Below, in pieces: positions 7,380-14,646 of a stretch of 19,911 nucleotides of DNA. The first letter of the stretch is position 1; the number at the start of each line of letters is the position of its first letter. Origin of the DNA: Candidatus Aminicenantota bacterium (GTDB lineage: Bacteria; Acidobacteriota; Aminicenantia; JAMOAD01); NCBI GenBank assembly GCA_027070475.1, contig JALXDT010000149.1, forward strand, positions 1 to 19,911. Reading direction: 5' to 3'. The translations under genes were made by a program, and so were the position numbers. Under the pieces are notes generated by a model. The model was not told the DNA's origin and searched no databases. It worked only from the letters and a program-made list of their open reading frames with translations.

Positions 7380-10247
7380 ATGAAAAAAATTGTTTTTTAT
7401 TTTAATCTATTTTTATTTGTAATTTTTACGGCTTTTTCATTTTCAGCTCAGAAGAATGCGGATAAAGATGAGCTTTTAATGAAAAGTGTTAACCATAATC
7501 CTACAAAGGCTGAATATAGGTTAAAAACATTTGAAATTCACAATAAGATGAAAGAGGACTCAATTTTCAAAGCACTTAAATGGAAACTGATAGGTCCATT
7601 TGAAATTAGCGGGAGAGTTACGGATATTGCGGTTCCAAAGGATAAACCTTATGTTTACTATGTTGCTGCTGCTTCGGGAGGAGTTTGGAAGACAGAAAAC
7701 AATGGGATTACATGGACTCCGATATTTGATCACGCTCCCTCAATCAGTATAGGAGATATAGCTATTGCTCCTTCAAATTCAAATATAATTTATCTGGGAG
7801 CTGGGGAAAACAATAGTTCAAGAAGTTCTTACTCGGGAACAGGCATTTACAGAAGCGATGATGGTGGAAAAACATGGAAACACCTCGGACTTTCAGATAC
7901 ACATCATATAGGTAGAATTGTTGTTGATCCCAAAAATCCTGATATAGTTTATGTGGCTGCCATAGGGCATCTTTATACCTACAATAAAGAAAGAGGTGTT
8001 TATAAGAGCATTGACGGCGGAAAAACCTGGAAAAAGGTTTTGTATGTGAATAATAAAACCGGAGCTATTGATCTTGTAATGAATCCTAAAAACCCTAAAA
8101 TTCTCTATGCTGCAATGTGGGAAAGAGACAGAAGAGCATGGAATTTTGTTGAGAGCGGAGAGGGTAGCGGAATTTATAGGTCCGTTGATGGTGGAGAACA
8201 CTGGGAAAAACTAACAAAAGGTTTGCCTTCAGGTAAAATTGTTGGGAGAATAGGGCTTGATATTTATCAATCCAATCCGAAAATAATTTATGCTGTAATT
8301 GATAATCAACAGAAAATCCCGATTAAAAAATCCAAGAAAGAAGGTAAATTAAATTCAATAAAAGTAAGAAATATGAGCACAAAAGAATTTATCTCTCTTG
8401 GAAAGAAAAAAATAAATGAATTCCTGAGATCCTATCATATTCCTAAGGAATATACTGCTGATAAAGTTATTAAACTTTTGAAATCCGGGAAAATAACAAC
8501 AAAAGATCTTGCTGATTTTGTAATGGATGCCGATAAGGCTTTATATGAAACAAATATAAAAGCGACAGAGGTTTACAGAAGTGAGGATGGCGGAGATACC
8601 TGGAAAAAGGTTAGCAAGGGAAGGATAAGAGGGATGACAGTTACTTACGGGTACTATTTCGGTCAGATAAGGGTTAATCCTAAGAATTACAAGGAGGTTT
8701 ACATAATGGGAGTTCCCATTATGAAATCCGTTGACGGTGGAAGAACATGGAAAAATACAGGTGGAAAAGGAGTTCACGGAGATTTTCATGCTATGTGGAT
8801 TGATCCCAACTATACGGATCACATAATTGTAGGGAATGATGGTGGTGTGAATATTTCCTATGATGGTGGTAAAAACTGGATAAAAATTAGAACATTGCCG
8901 ATTTCTCAGTTTTATTCAATCAACTATGATTTGAAAAAGCCTTACAATGTTTATGGGGGGTTGCAGGACAATGGAGTTGTTATGGGCTCCAGTGTAAATA
9001 CAATTAATAATTATAAAAAGTGGGAGATGATCTACGGAGGAGACGGAGGTTATGTTGAAATAGATCACAATGATGAAAACACAGTTTATACTGAGTTTCA
9101 GTTTGGTAATATTTCAAGATTAGATCTTGCAAAGAAAAAATCAAAAATGATAAAGCCCCATTCAAAAATCGGTGAACCCAAGCTCAGATTTAATTGGATA
9201 ACTCCATTTCTTATTTCCCACTATAACTCTCAAATCCTGTACCTGGGAGCAAACAAGGTTTTTAAATCTTATAACAGAGGGGATAAATGGTTTGCCATAA
9301 GTCCTGATTTAACAACAAACCAGAAACCTCAAGGTGATGTGCCTTACAGCACGATAACCACAATCTCAGAATCCCCCATAAAACCGGGATTGCTTTATGT
9401 GGGAACTGATGATGGATTGGTATGGGTCACAAAAAATGATGGTGCAACCTGGGATAAAATTATAAATGGTTTGCCTGAAAGAAAATGGGTTTCAAGAGTC
9501 ATTGCCTCAAAATTTAAAATAGGCAGAGTTTATGTTGCTTTAAATGGCTACAGGGATGATGATTTTACCGCTTATCTTTATGCATCGGAGGATTTCGGAA
9601 AAACCTATAAATCCATAAAATCCAATCTACCCGATGAACCTGTCAATGTAATAAGAGAGGACCCTTTTAATGAAAATATTCTCTATGTAGGAACCGATGA
9701 GGGTGTCTATGTTAGTTTAAACAGAGGTGAGAGCTGGTATTCCTTGAACACAAATCTGCCTGATGTAGCTGTCCACGATATAAGGATCCAGCCTGTGGCA
9801 AAGGATTTGATTATCGGAACTCACGGAAGATCAGCTTATATTCTTGATGTTGAGCCGATTGAAAACTTAACGCCTGAAATAGTTAAAAAAGAGTTTTATC
9901 TATTCCCATTGGAAAAAGCAATGGTATCCTATTATGAAGATTATGATTTTTACTATCTTTATAAAAATCCGCCTATCTATTATTATGCTTCAAAACCCGG
10001 TAAATTGGAAATATCTGTTTTTAACACCGAAGGAAAAGTGCTCGGAAAGAAAAAAATAAAAGCTGAGAAGGGGATAAATGTAACAAAACTCAATCTAAAG
10101 AGACTTTTAAAGGGTAAAATCAAACCTCAAACATTGAGATTAGAGTTTAAATTCAGAGGTAAAAAATACAGAGGAGAATTTAAAATAACCAAAGCCCCCC
10201 TAAAGTTTAATCCTTTTGAAAGAGAAGAGACACTGGAAAGAGATTAG
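7380..10247 (+). CDS. Secreted sortilin/VPS10-like BNR-repeat protein
   Basis: The 955-residue protein begins with a Lys-containing n-region and a hydrophobic stretch (about residues 5-22) that looks like a Sec signal peptide. It then carries about eleven Asp-box (BNR) repeats of the form S-x-D-x-G-x-T-W. Examples are RSDDGGKTW (158-166), KSIDGGKTW (209-217), RSVDGGEHW (267-275) and RSEDGGDTW (400-408), with later copies to about residue 730. This is the many-bladed beta-propeller of sortilin (VPS10-like) proteins, often annotated as BNR glycosyl hydrolase. Family members are common exported proteins of Acidobacteriota, Bacteroidota and Gemmatimonadota; enzymatic activity is generally unproven. 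A Lys-rich, helical-looking insert of roughly 80 residues (about 312-395) splits two blades. The start is supported by AAGGAGG. The gene is monocistronic, ending in a strong terminator. Confidence 0.9.
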   Translation: MKKIVFYFNLFLFVIFTAFSFSAQKNADKDELLMKSVNHNPTKAEYRLKTFEIHNKMKEDSIFKALKWKLIGPFEISGRVTDIAVPKDKPYVYYVAAASGGVWKTENNGITWTPIFDHAPSISIGDIAIAPSNSNIIYLGAGENNSSRSSYSGTGIYRSDDGGKTWKHLGLSDTHHIGRIVVDPKNPDIVYVAAIGHLYTYNKERGVYKSIDGGKTWKKVLYVNNKTGAIDLVMNPKNPKILYAAMWERDRRAWNFVESGEGSGIYRSVDGGEHWEKLTKGLPSGKIVGRIGLDIYQSNPKIIYAVIDNQQKIPIKKSKKEGKLNSIKVRNMSTKEFISLGKKKINEFLRSYHIPKEYTADKVIKLLKSGKITTKDLADFVMDADKALYETNIKATEVYRSEDGGDTWKKVSKGRIRGMTVTYGYYFGQIRVNPKNYKEVYIMGVPIMKSVDGGRTWKNTGGKGVHGDFHAMWIDPNYTDHIIVGNDGGVNISYDGGKNWIKIRTLPISQFYSINYDLKKPYNVYGGLQDNGVVMGSSVNTINNYKKWEMIYGGDGGYVEIDHNDENTVYTEFQFGNISRLDLAKKKSKMIKPHSKIGEPKLRFNWITPFLISHYNSQILYLGANKVFKSYNRGDKWFAISPDLTTNQKPQGDVPYSTITTISESPIKPGLLYVGTDDGLVWVTKNDGATWDKIINGLPERKWVSRVIASKFKIGRVYVALNGYRDDDFTAYLYASEDFGKTYKSIKSNLPDEPVNVIREDPFNENILYVGTDEGVYVSLNRGESWYSLNTNLPDVAVHDIRIQPVAKDLIIGTHGRSAYILDVEPIENLTPEIVKKEFYLFPLEKAMVSYYEDYDFYYLYKNPPIYYYASKPGKLEISVFNTEGKVLGKKKIKAEKGINVTKLNLKRLLKGKIKPQTLRLEFKFRGKKYRGEFKITKAPLKFNPFEREETLERD

Positions 10248-10254
10248 TGCCTAT

Positions 10255-10293
10255 AAAAAAAAGAGGTGAGCTCTCAAGCTCACCTCTTTTTTT
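10255..10293 (+). terminator. Bidirectional intrinsic terminator
   Basis: A perfect hairpin lies 7 bases after the stop of the BNR-repeat gene. The arms GAGGTGAGCT (10263-10272) and AGCTCACCTC (10277-10286) enclose a CTCA loop. Eight A before and seven T after extend the stem and supply the U-tract. The symmetry lets it work in both directions, so it could also end a minus-strand transcript from the small ORF at 10322-10516. Confidence 0.92.
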
Positions 10294-10321
10294 GTTAATA
10301 AATATTCCTATTTGAAGCAAA

Positions 10322-10516
10322 TCAATTTTTGCATTTATCTATAAAGTAGTCTGCCCCTTTTTCAACCATTTTTTTATAAAGGTCAACATCAACATCAGGA
10401 ATGCCTAAATGATATATCTCGGTTAATTTGTTTTCAAATGATTTCATTTTTTCTTTTGTTTTATCAAAAGTCTTTTCAAGATCGGAAACACCCGGGCTAT
10501 ATATCTTTTTTAACAA
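10322..10516 (-). CDS. Doubtful small hypothetical protein
   Basis: A 64-codon minus-strand ORF starts at a TTG codon (10514-10516) with no ribosome-binding site upstream. An internal ATG (MKSFENK) would give a shorter form of about 41 residues, also without a clear site. The translation is protein-like: Lys- and Asp-rich, probably helical, ending in GADYFIDKCKN. No family is recognised. It ends shortly before the bidirectional terminator, which fits a transcribed unit. It could be a real small gene, the 3' remnant of a decayed gene, or chance. The upstream sequence has stop codons in the same frame. Confidence 0.35.
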   Translation of the reverse strand: MLKKIYSPGVSDLEKTFDKTKEKMKSFENKLTEIYHLGIPDVDVDLYKKMVEKGADYFIDKCKN

Positions 10517-10722
10517 AATTTTAAGATTTTTATATCTAAAATTATAAAAGAAAAAATTTTCTCTTATATTTTGGAAAAGTTATAAAAATTTAAGCGAAGA
10601 TTTATCAAAAACAATACCCTCATATTGATTCACTCCTCCGATTATGTAGGGAAGAGTAACTACTTTTAATGAGTGATTTTTTTTGTTAATATAAAAAACT
10701 TACAAATCAAAAGGAGGGAAAA
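10517..10722. other. AT-rich intergenic region with an inverted repeat
   Basis: The stretch between the doubtful small ORF and the TMEM43-like gene holds a 26-base imperfect palindrome at 10543-10568 (arms TATAAAAGAAAA and TTTTCTCTTATA, one mismatch). On the minus strand there is also an open stretch of about 39 codons without an ATG (about 10590-10712). No confident promoter for the downstream gene was seen, although a TATAAA-like element lies near 10690. Confidence 0.4.
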
Positions 10723-11856
10723 ATGCCTGATGAATTTACAGAGACAGAAGTAATAGGACTTGGGAAAAACATAGGCTCAAGTATAAAGGGAGTTTTTATA
10801 GGTATTATTCTTTTTATTGCTGGAGTTATTATTCTCTGGGTAAATGAGGGAAGAGTTAATGTGGGAAAGGTTTCGGAAAAACTGAGTGTTCCGGTAAATG
10901 CTGAAAAAATTGATGTATCCTACAATGGTAAATTTGTATCAGCTACAGGGACTTTTAAAAGCGAAGGAGAAATCGGAGATCCTGAATACATTAATCCAGG
11001 CCCCTATGCAGTTCTTCACAGGAAAGTTGAAATGTATGTATGGGTTGAGCACAAGAGTACAAAGACAAAAAAGAAGGTTGGTGGTAAAACAGAGAGAGTA
11101 ACAACTTACAGATATACCAGAGAGTGGAGATCTTCTCCGCCGGATTCTTCATCTTTCAGGCATCCTGAGGGACACGAAAACCCTCAGCTAACTATAAAGC
11201 CCGCATCTTTTTATGCTCACTCTGCAAAAATAGGAGCTTATACAATTGATTTAAAATCCGTAAGGCTGCCTTCCCCTCAAACAATTTCAGTTACGGAAGA
11301 TATGCTTATTGAAGGAGCGGAAGGATATATTGAGGGAGGTTATATTTTTAATGGAGAGGGGACATTGAATAAGCCTGTTGTAGGAGATATAAGAATATCA
11401 TATTCAGCCATACCAAACACCTTTTCCCCTGCGACAGTTTTCGGTAAAGTGGAAGGTTCAAGTATAGTTCCTTATCTTTACAAAGGAAAGAAAAAGATTT
11501 ATAGATTATTCAGAGGCTCAAGGGATGAAGCTATTGCCAAAATGAAAACAGAGCATAAAATTATTACCTGGATTTTAAGATTGGTAGGCTTCTTTTTAAT
11601 CTGGATAGGTTTAAGTGCACTCTTTGGTCCTATTTTTGCCCTTTTAGATATTCTGCCATTCTTAGGTAATATTACAAGAACGGTTGTAAATATAATCACC
11701 TTTATTGTTGCTCTAATTTTAAGTATTATTATAATTCTTGTCTCAATGATAGCCCATAATCTAATAGCACTTCTTGTTACAATTGTTGTTGTCATAGGAA
11801 TATTTATCCTCTTTTTTCACAGAAAAAAGAAAAAGGCGATAAAAGCATCAGTATAG
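10723..11856 (+). CDS. TMEM43 (LUMA) family membrane protein
   Basis: This 377-residue protein resembles the TMEM43 family (DUF1625). An N-terminal membrane helix (about residues 18-39) ends in the family motif LWVNEGR. A large loop contains the typical segment RKVEMYVWVEH near residues 100-110, and three to four hydrophobic helices lie between about residues 283 and 370, ending with a Lys-rich tail. Human TMEM43 is 400 residues and sits in the inner nuclear and ER membrane; bacterial homologues are mostly uncharacterised. The loop would lie outside or inside the cytoplasmic membrane depending on topology, which the sequence does not settle. ATG preceded by AAGGAGGG. Monocistronic with its own terminator. 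Family call is good; function unknown. Confidence 0.85.
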   Translation: MPDEFTETEVIGLGKNIGSSIKGVFIGIILFIAGVIILWVNEGRVNVGKVSEKLSVPVNAEKIDVSYNGKFVSATGTFKSEGEIGDPEYINPGPYAVLHRKVEMYVWVEHKSTKTKKKVGGKTERVTTYRYTREWRSSPPDSSSFRHPEGHENPQLTIKPASFYAHSAKIGAYTIDLKSVRLPSPQTISVTEDMLIEGAEGYIEGGYIFNGEGTLNKPVVGDIRISYSAIPNTFSPATVFGKVEGSSIVPYLYKGKKKIYRLFRGSRDEAIAKMKTEHKIITWILRLVGFFLIWIGLSALFGPIFALLDILPFLGNITRTVVNIITFIVALILSIIIILVSMIAHNLIALLVTIVVVIGIFILFFHRKKKKAIKASV

Positions 11857-11878
11857 AAGAAATATTTTAAACAATAGA

Positions 11879-11912
11879 GGGCAATTCGCTTTTCAGCGAA
11901 TTGCCCTTTTTT
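11879..11912 (+). terminator. Intrinsic terminator after the TMEM43-like gene
   Basis: A perfect 12-base stem, GGGCAATTCGCT (11879-11890) with AGCGAATTGCCC (11895-11906), encloses a TTTC loop and is followed by TTTTTT. This is a textbook rho-independent terminator that separates the gene from the lexA promoter. Confidence 0.95.
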
Positions 11913-11933
11913 ATTTCCGTTAAAAATCCTTTC

Positions 11934-11962
11934 TTGACAATTATCCGAATTTTGCCTATATT
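11934..11962 (+). promoter_or_regulatory. Sigma70 promoter of lexA-dinB
   Basis: A consensus TTGACA -35 box (11934-11939), a 17-base spacer and a TATATT -10 box (11957-11962) lie directly after the upstream terminator. This is the strongest-looking promoter in the window, as expected for a gene kept in check by its own repressor. Confidence 0.85.
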
Positions 11963-11965
11963 ATA

Positions 11966-11980
11966 GAACAAAAGGTGAAC
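11966..11980 (+). promoter_or_regulatory. Candidate LexA operator, GAAC-N7-GAAC
   Basis: Two GAAC half-sites (11966-11969 and 11977-11980) are separated by exactly seven bases. The opposite strand reads GTTC-N7-GTTC, the direct-repeat LexA box described in Alphaproteobacteria. The site covers the transcription start region, between the -10 box and the lexA ATG, so binding would give autorepression. It also contains the AAAGGTG ribosome-binding sequence, so part of the match may reflect that constraint. Confidence 0.55.
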
Positions 11981-11982
11981 AA

Positions 11983-12573
11983 ATGCTTACTAAGAAACAA
12001 AAACATTTTTTGGATAGGTTAAAGAGTTTTATAGATAGTTACGGCTATTTCCCCTCTTTCCGTGAAATAGCCTCATACACAGGTTTAAGTTCAACAAACT
12101 CTGTGTGGAAATATATGAAAAAATTGGAGGCTGAAGGTTTTGTGAAATTTAAAGACGGAAAATACTCTCTGGTAAAAGAATCTTCCGATTTTTTCACTGT
12201 TCCTCTGGTAGGCTTTGTCCCTGCAGGTTTTCCCTTTGAAATATTTTCCGAGCTTGGAGAGGAGATAGAATTACCATACTGGTTTGTAGGTCCTAACAAT
12301 AAGGATATAGTGGCCTTTAAAGTCAAAGGACTTAGTATGAAGGATGCTTACATAAATGATGGGGATATAGTAATCTTAAAGAGAACAGAGGATGTTCATT
12401 CGGGAGATACTATTATTGCCATATTGAATGATGGCTCAATAACACTTAAAAAATTAAAAATTTTAAAGAATTCCTATCTGCTCATCCCTGAGAATCCTGA
12501 ATATAAGCCTATTAAGGCAAAAGAGCTTAAAATAGTCGGTAAAGTAATAGGAATTTTAAGAAAGTATGAGTAA
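11983..12573 (+). CDS. lexA: LexA repressor, SOS regulator
   Basis: This 196-residue protein has the two-domain LexA layout. The N-terminal winged helix-turn-helix (about residues 1-65) includes GYFPSFREIASYTGLSS and the dimer-like KKLEAEGFV. The C-terminal S24 autoprotease has the Ala-Gly cleavage bond at A81-G82 (VPAGFP), nucleophile S118 (KGLSMK) and general base K156 (ITLKKLK), matching E. coli S119 and K156. RecA filaments on single-stranded DNA would trigger self-cleavage and derepression. It overlaps dinB by 8 bases (ATGAGTAA), so the two are translationally coupled. Short AAGGTG ribosome-binding site. A candidate operator lies just upstream. Confidence 0.95.
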   Translation: MLTKKQKHFLDRLKSFIDSYGYFPSFREIASYTGLSSTNSVWKYMKKLEAEGFVKFKDGKYSLVKESSDFFTVPLVGFVPAGFPFEIFSELGEEIELPYWFVGPNNKDIVAFKVKGLSMKDAYINDGDIVILKRTEDVHSGDTIIAILNDGSITLKKLKILKNSYLLIPENPEYKPIKAKELKIVGKVIGILRKYE

Positions 12574-13708
12574 GGTTTTGCATATTGACCTTGATGCTTT
12601 TTTTGCCTCAGTGGAGATTGCAGAGGATCCCTCTTTGAGAAGAAAAAAGGTTGTTGTTATGGGAGCTGGTAAAAGAGGGGTTGTAACATCGGCAAACTAT
12701 GAAGCGAGAAAATATGGAATTAAAGCAGGGATGCCTTATAAAAGGGCTTTTTCTCTCTGTCCCTCTTGCATCTTTGTCCCCGCAAAATATGAGCTTTATG
12801 AGGAATATTCCCGCAAATTTTTTAAAATACTTGAAGAGTTCTCCCCTGATGTGGAACACTATTCCATTGATGAGGCATTTATTGATATTTCAAGGCTCAA
12901 GTTCTTGTGGGATTCGGATTTAAAACTTGCCTCCAAGATAAAAGAGAGGATAAAAAGCTCTATTTCTCTTGAATCTTCGGTCGGAATAGGAGATAAAAAG
13001 GTTTCTGCAAAGGTTGCAACAGAGCTTGCAAAACCTGGAGGTATATGTAAGATAACAGATGAAAATGAATTTTTAAAAGGGGTTATCATCTCAAAGATTC
13101 CGGGAATCGGAAGAAGACTATCCGTAAAATTTTCAATTCTTGGTTTTGAGAGGGGAGAGGATATTGAGAGAAAGGATTTTTTACTCTGGGAGAAAATAAA
13201 AACAGGTTTCGGACTTTATGTGCTCCCTTTTGAAAGAAATCAATTAAACTCTTTGCCATTTCAGTCTGTTTCAAGGGGGCAAACATTTGACAGGGATCTC
13301 AGCAATAAAGAGGAGATTCTTTCCTATATTTCTCACTTTTGTGGTGAGATCTCGGAGACTCTTGTCAGGAACAGGGTAAAGGCTTCTGTTTTTGGTATAA
13401 AGTTAAGGTATTACAGTTTTTACGAAGAATTTTACAAAACCAAAGTATTTCCTCCTGTCTCCAATTATTCGGATATTTTTAAAACTGTGAAATCTCTGTT
13501 TTTAAAAAATTATAATCCTGTAAATGGTAAACTGAGGGCTGTTACTGTGTTCGGAGAGAATATAAAGAAAGCACCATACTCTTATCTTTTTGATTCAAAA
13601 CTTAACAAAAGGGAGAGTCTTTCTCCCGTCATCGTAAAAATAAAGGATAAATTCGGAGAAAACAAAATCTTTACTGCAAAAAAATTAGTTCAAAATAGAT
13701 TCTTTTGA
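12566..13708 (+). CDS. dinB: DNA polymerase IV, Y family
   Basis: This 380-residue protein is a translesion DNA polymerase of the DinB/Pol IV family. The palm carries D8 (HIDLDAFF), with steric-gate aromatic residues F12-F13, and the catalytic pair D102-E103 in YSIDEAFID. The finger sequence SANYEARKYGIKAGM is conserved, helix-hairpin-helix-like ISKIPGIGRR lies near residues 172-181, and the little-finger domain fills the C-terminal third. The last residues, QNRFF, look like a beta-clamp-binding peptide (Q-x-x-hydrophobic-F). Polymerases of this family bypass damaged bases with low fidelity and no proofreading. Co-operonic with lexA, hence very likely SOS-induced. A weak AT-rich terminator follows the gene. 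Confidence 0.95.
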   Translation: MSKVLHIDLDAFFASVEIAEDPSLRRKKVVVMGAGKRGVVTSANYEARKYGIKAGMPYKRAFSLCPSCIFVPAKYELYEEYSRKFFKILEEFSPDVEHYSIDEAFIDISRLKFLWDSDLKLASKIKERIKSSISLESSVGIGDKKVSAKVATELAKPGGICKITDENEFLKGVIISKIPGIGRRLSVKFSILGFERGEDIERKDFLLWEKIKTGFGLYVLPFERNQLNSLPFQSVSRGQTFDRDLSNKEEILSYISHFCGEISETLVRNRVKASVFGIKLRYYSFYEEFYKTKVFPPVSNYSDIFKTVKSLFLKNYNPVNGKLRAVTVFGENIKKAPYSYLFDSKLNKRESLSPVIVKIKDKFGENKIFTAKKLVQNRFF

Positions 13709-13730
13709 AAAGAACACTTTGCTAATTGAC

Positions 13731-13759
13731 AAAAGATTCTCTTTTTGTTAATCTTTTTT
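13731..13759 (+). terminator. Probable terminator after dinB
   Basis: An eight-base stem, AAAAGATT (13731-13738) with AATCTTTT (13750-13757), has an 11-base loop and continues into more T. The stem is all weak pairs except one G-C, so efficiency is uncertain. An alternative hairpin using GACAAAAGA and TCTTTTTGTT competes with it. Confidence 0.55.
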
Positions 13760-13856
13760 CAACGGTTATTTTGAGTAAGTTGAAGTGTTATTTGCTATTT
13801 ATTATTAAAAGAAATGAGAATTTTGTGTAACAAATTTTAAATAAGGGGGTGACAGA

Positions 13857-13880
13857 ATGAAAGGTTTCAACACTTCTTAA
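13857..13880 (+). CDS. Tiny upstream ORF, 7 codons
   Basis: An ATG with a clear AAGGGGGTG ribosome-binding site 6 bases upstream opens a seven-codon ORF (MKGFNTS) ending in TAA, 68 bases before the next gene. It could be a leader peptide or the stub of a disrupted gene: the frame shifted by one base stays open from about 13861 to 13972. No family can be recognised. Confidence 0.3.
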   Translation: MKGFNTS

Positions 13881-13948
13881 ATCTTTAAGGAATAAGGGTA
13901 AAGTTACTAAAAAAAATAAAATTAAAAAATTTGAAATAGGAGGTAAAA

Positions 13949-14518
13949 ATGAAAATATTTTTATCGTTTATTAAACCATATCTTTCAATTATTGATAATG
14001 GAGTTCTTTTTAGAAAACCATTCAGCTGGTTTTATGCAACCATAGCTATTTTAAATTTACTATGGCCACTATATATTCTTTTAATTTCATTTTCGAATAG
14101 TTCTCTTATGAATAACTTTTTTCTCTTTTTTTTAGTTTGGCTTTTTATAGCTTTTGCAGGATGGGTGAGTTTTCAGATTTGGTGGAACAGGATGTTGAAA
14201 ATAGAGGCTTCAAAAGAAGATGATGAATTTGTCGTAATTCCAATTTTCTCTCATTTTATTCAGACATCTGGAGAATGGTTTGGAACTTGGATTTCTATTG
14301 TAGGTTTTGGTGTCTCTCTTTTAATGGCAATTTTTTTAAGTGGAGAAAATTCAGTATCATTCTTAAAGGAAACAAATCTTTCTTTTATTGGAAGCTTTGG
14401 AATTGCAGGAATTATCATGTTTCCAGTTTTAGGATACTTTATTATTTTGTTAACTAGATTTTTAGCTGAGCAATTTAAAGCTCTTGCTGCAATAGCTAAC
14501 AATACAAAGAAAGATTAA
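13949..14518 (+). CDS. Four-helix membrane protein, unknown function
   Basis: The protein is 189 residues long and I do not recognise a characterised family. Four hydrophobic helices are predicted by eye at about residues 28-48, 55-78, 111-131 and 145-170. A charged stretch (KEDDE, 89-93) lies between the second and third helices, and a polar C-terminal tail follows (AEQFKALAAIANNTKKD). Trp and aromatic residues cluster near helix ends. No signal peptide cleavage site is evident, so it should be an integral inner-membrane protein with both ends on the same side. Good GGAGG site before the ATG. It stands alone between two terminators, though read-through from dinB is possible. Confidence 0.8.
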   Translation: MKIFLSFIKPYLSIIDNGVLFRKPFSWFYATIAILNLLWPLYILLISFSNSSLMNNFFLFFLVWLFIAFAGWVSFQIWWNRMLKIEASKEDDEFVVIPIFSHFIQTSGEWFGTWISIVGFGVSLLMAIFLSGENSVSFLKETNLSFIGSFGIAGIIMFPVLGYFIILLTRFLAEQFKALAAIANNTKKD

Positions 14519-14557
14519 AAGATAAAATATCTTAGATTAACAAAAAAATATCTTACG

Positions 14558-14590
14558 AAGAGTAGGCAAGCAGGCCTACTCTTTGTTTTT
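14558..14590 (+). terminator. Intrinsic terminator after the membrane protein gene
   Basis: A ten-base perfect stem, AAGAGTAGGC (14558-14567) with GCCTACTCTT (14574-14583), has a six-base loop and is followed by TGTTTTT. It is a strong rho-independent terminator, 39 bases past the stop codon. Confidence 0.9.
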
Positions 14591-14646
14591 ATAAATCTTG
14601 TTTTTTACAATTCAGAGAGATTTTTTGTTTTATAAAAGGCTCTTTT

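Noticed and set aside
7893..8822. Minus-strand ORFs inside the BNR-repeat gene
   Set aside because: They are antisense shadows of a coding region with repeated Asp-box motifs. They have no ribosome-binding site and no sensible composition.
7380..10247. Repeated DNA segments as a repeat array or CRISPR
   Set aside because: The recurring GATGGTGGAAAAACATGG-like pieces encode Asp-box motifs at irregular spacing within a single open frame.
11499..11795. Minus-strand ORF within the TMEM43-like gene
   Set aside because: It is a hydrophobic shadow frame opposite membrane helices, with no ribosome-binding site.
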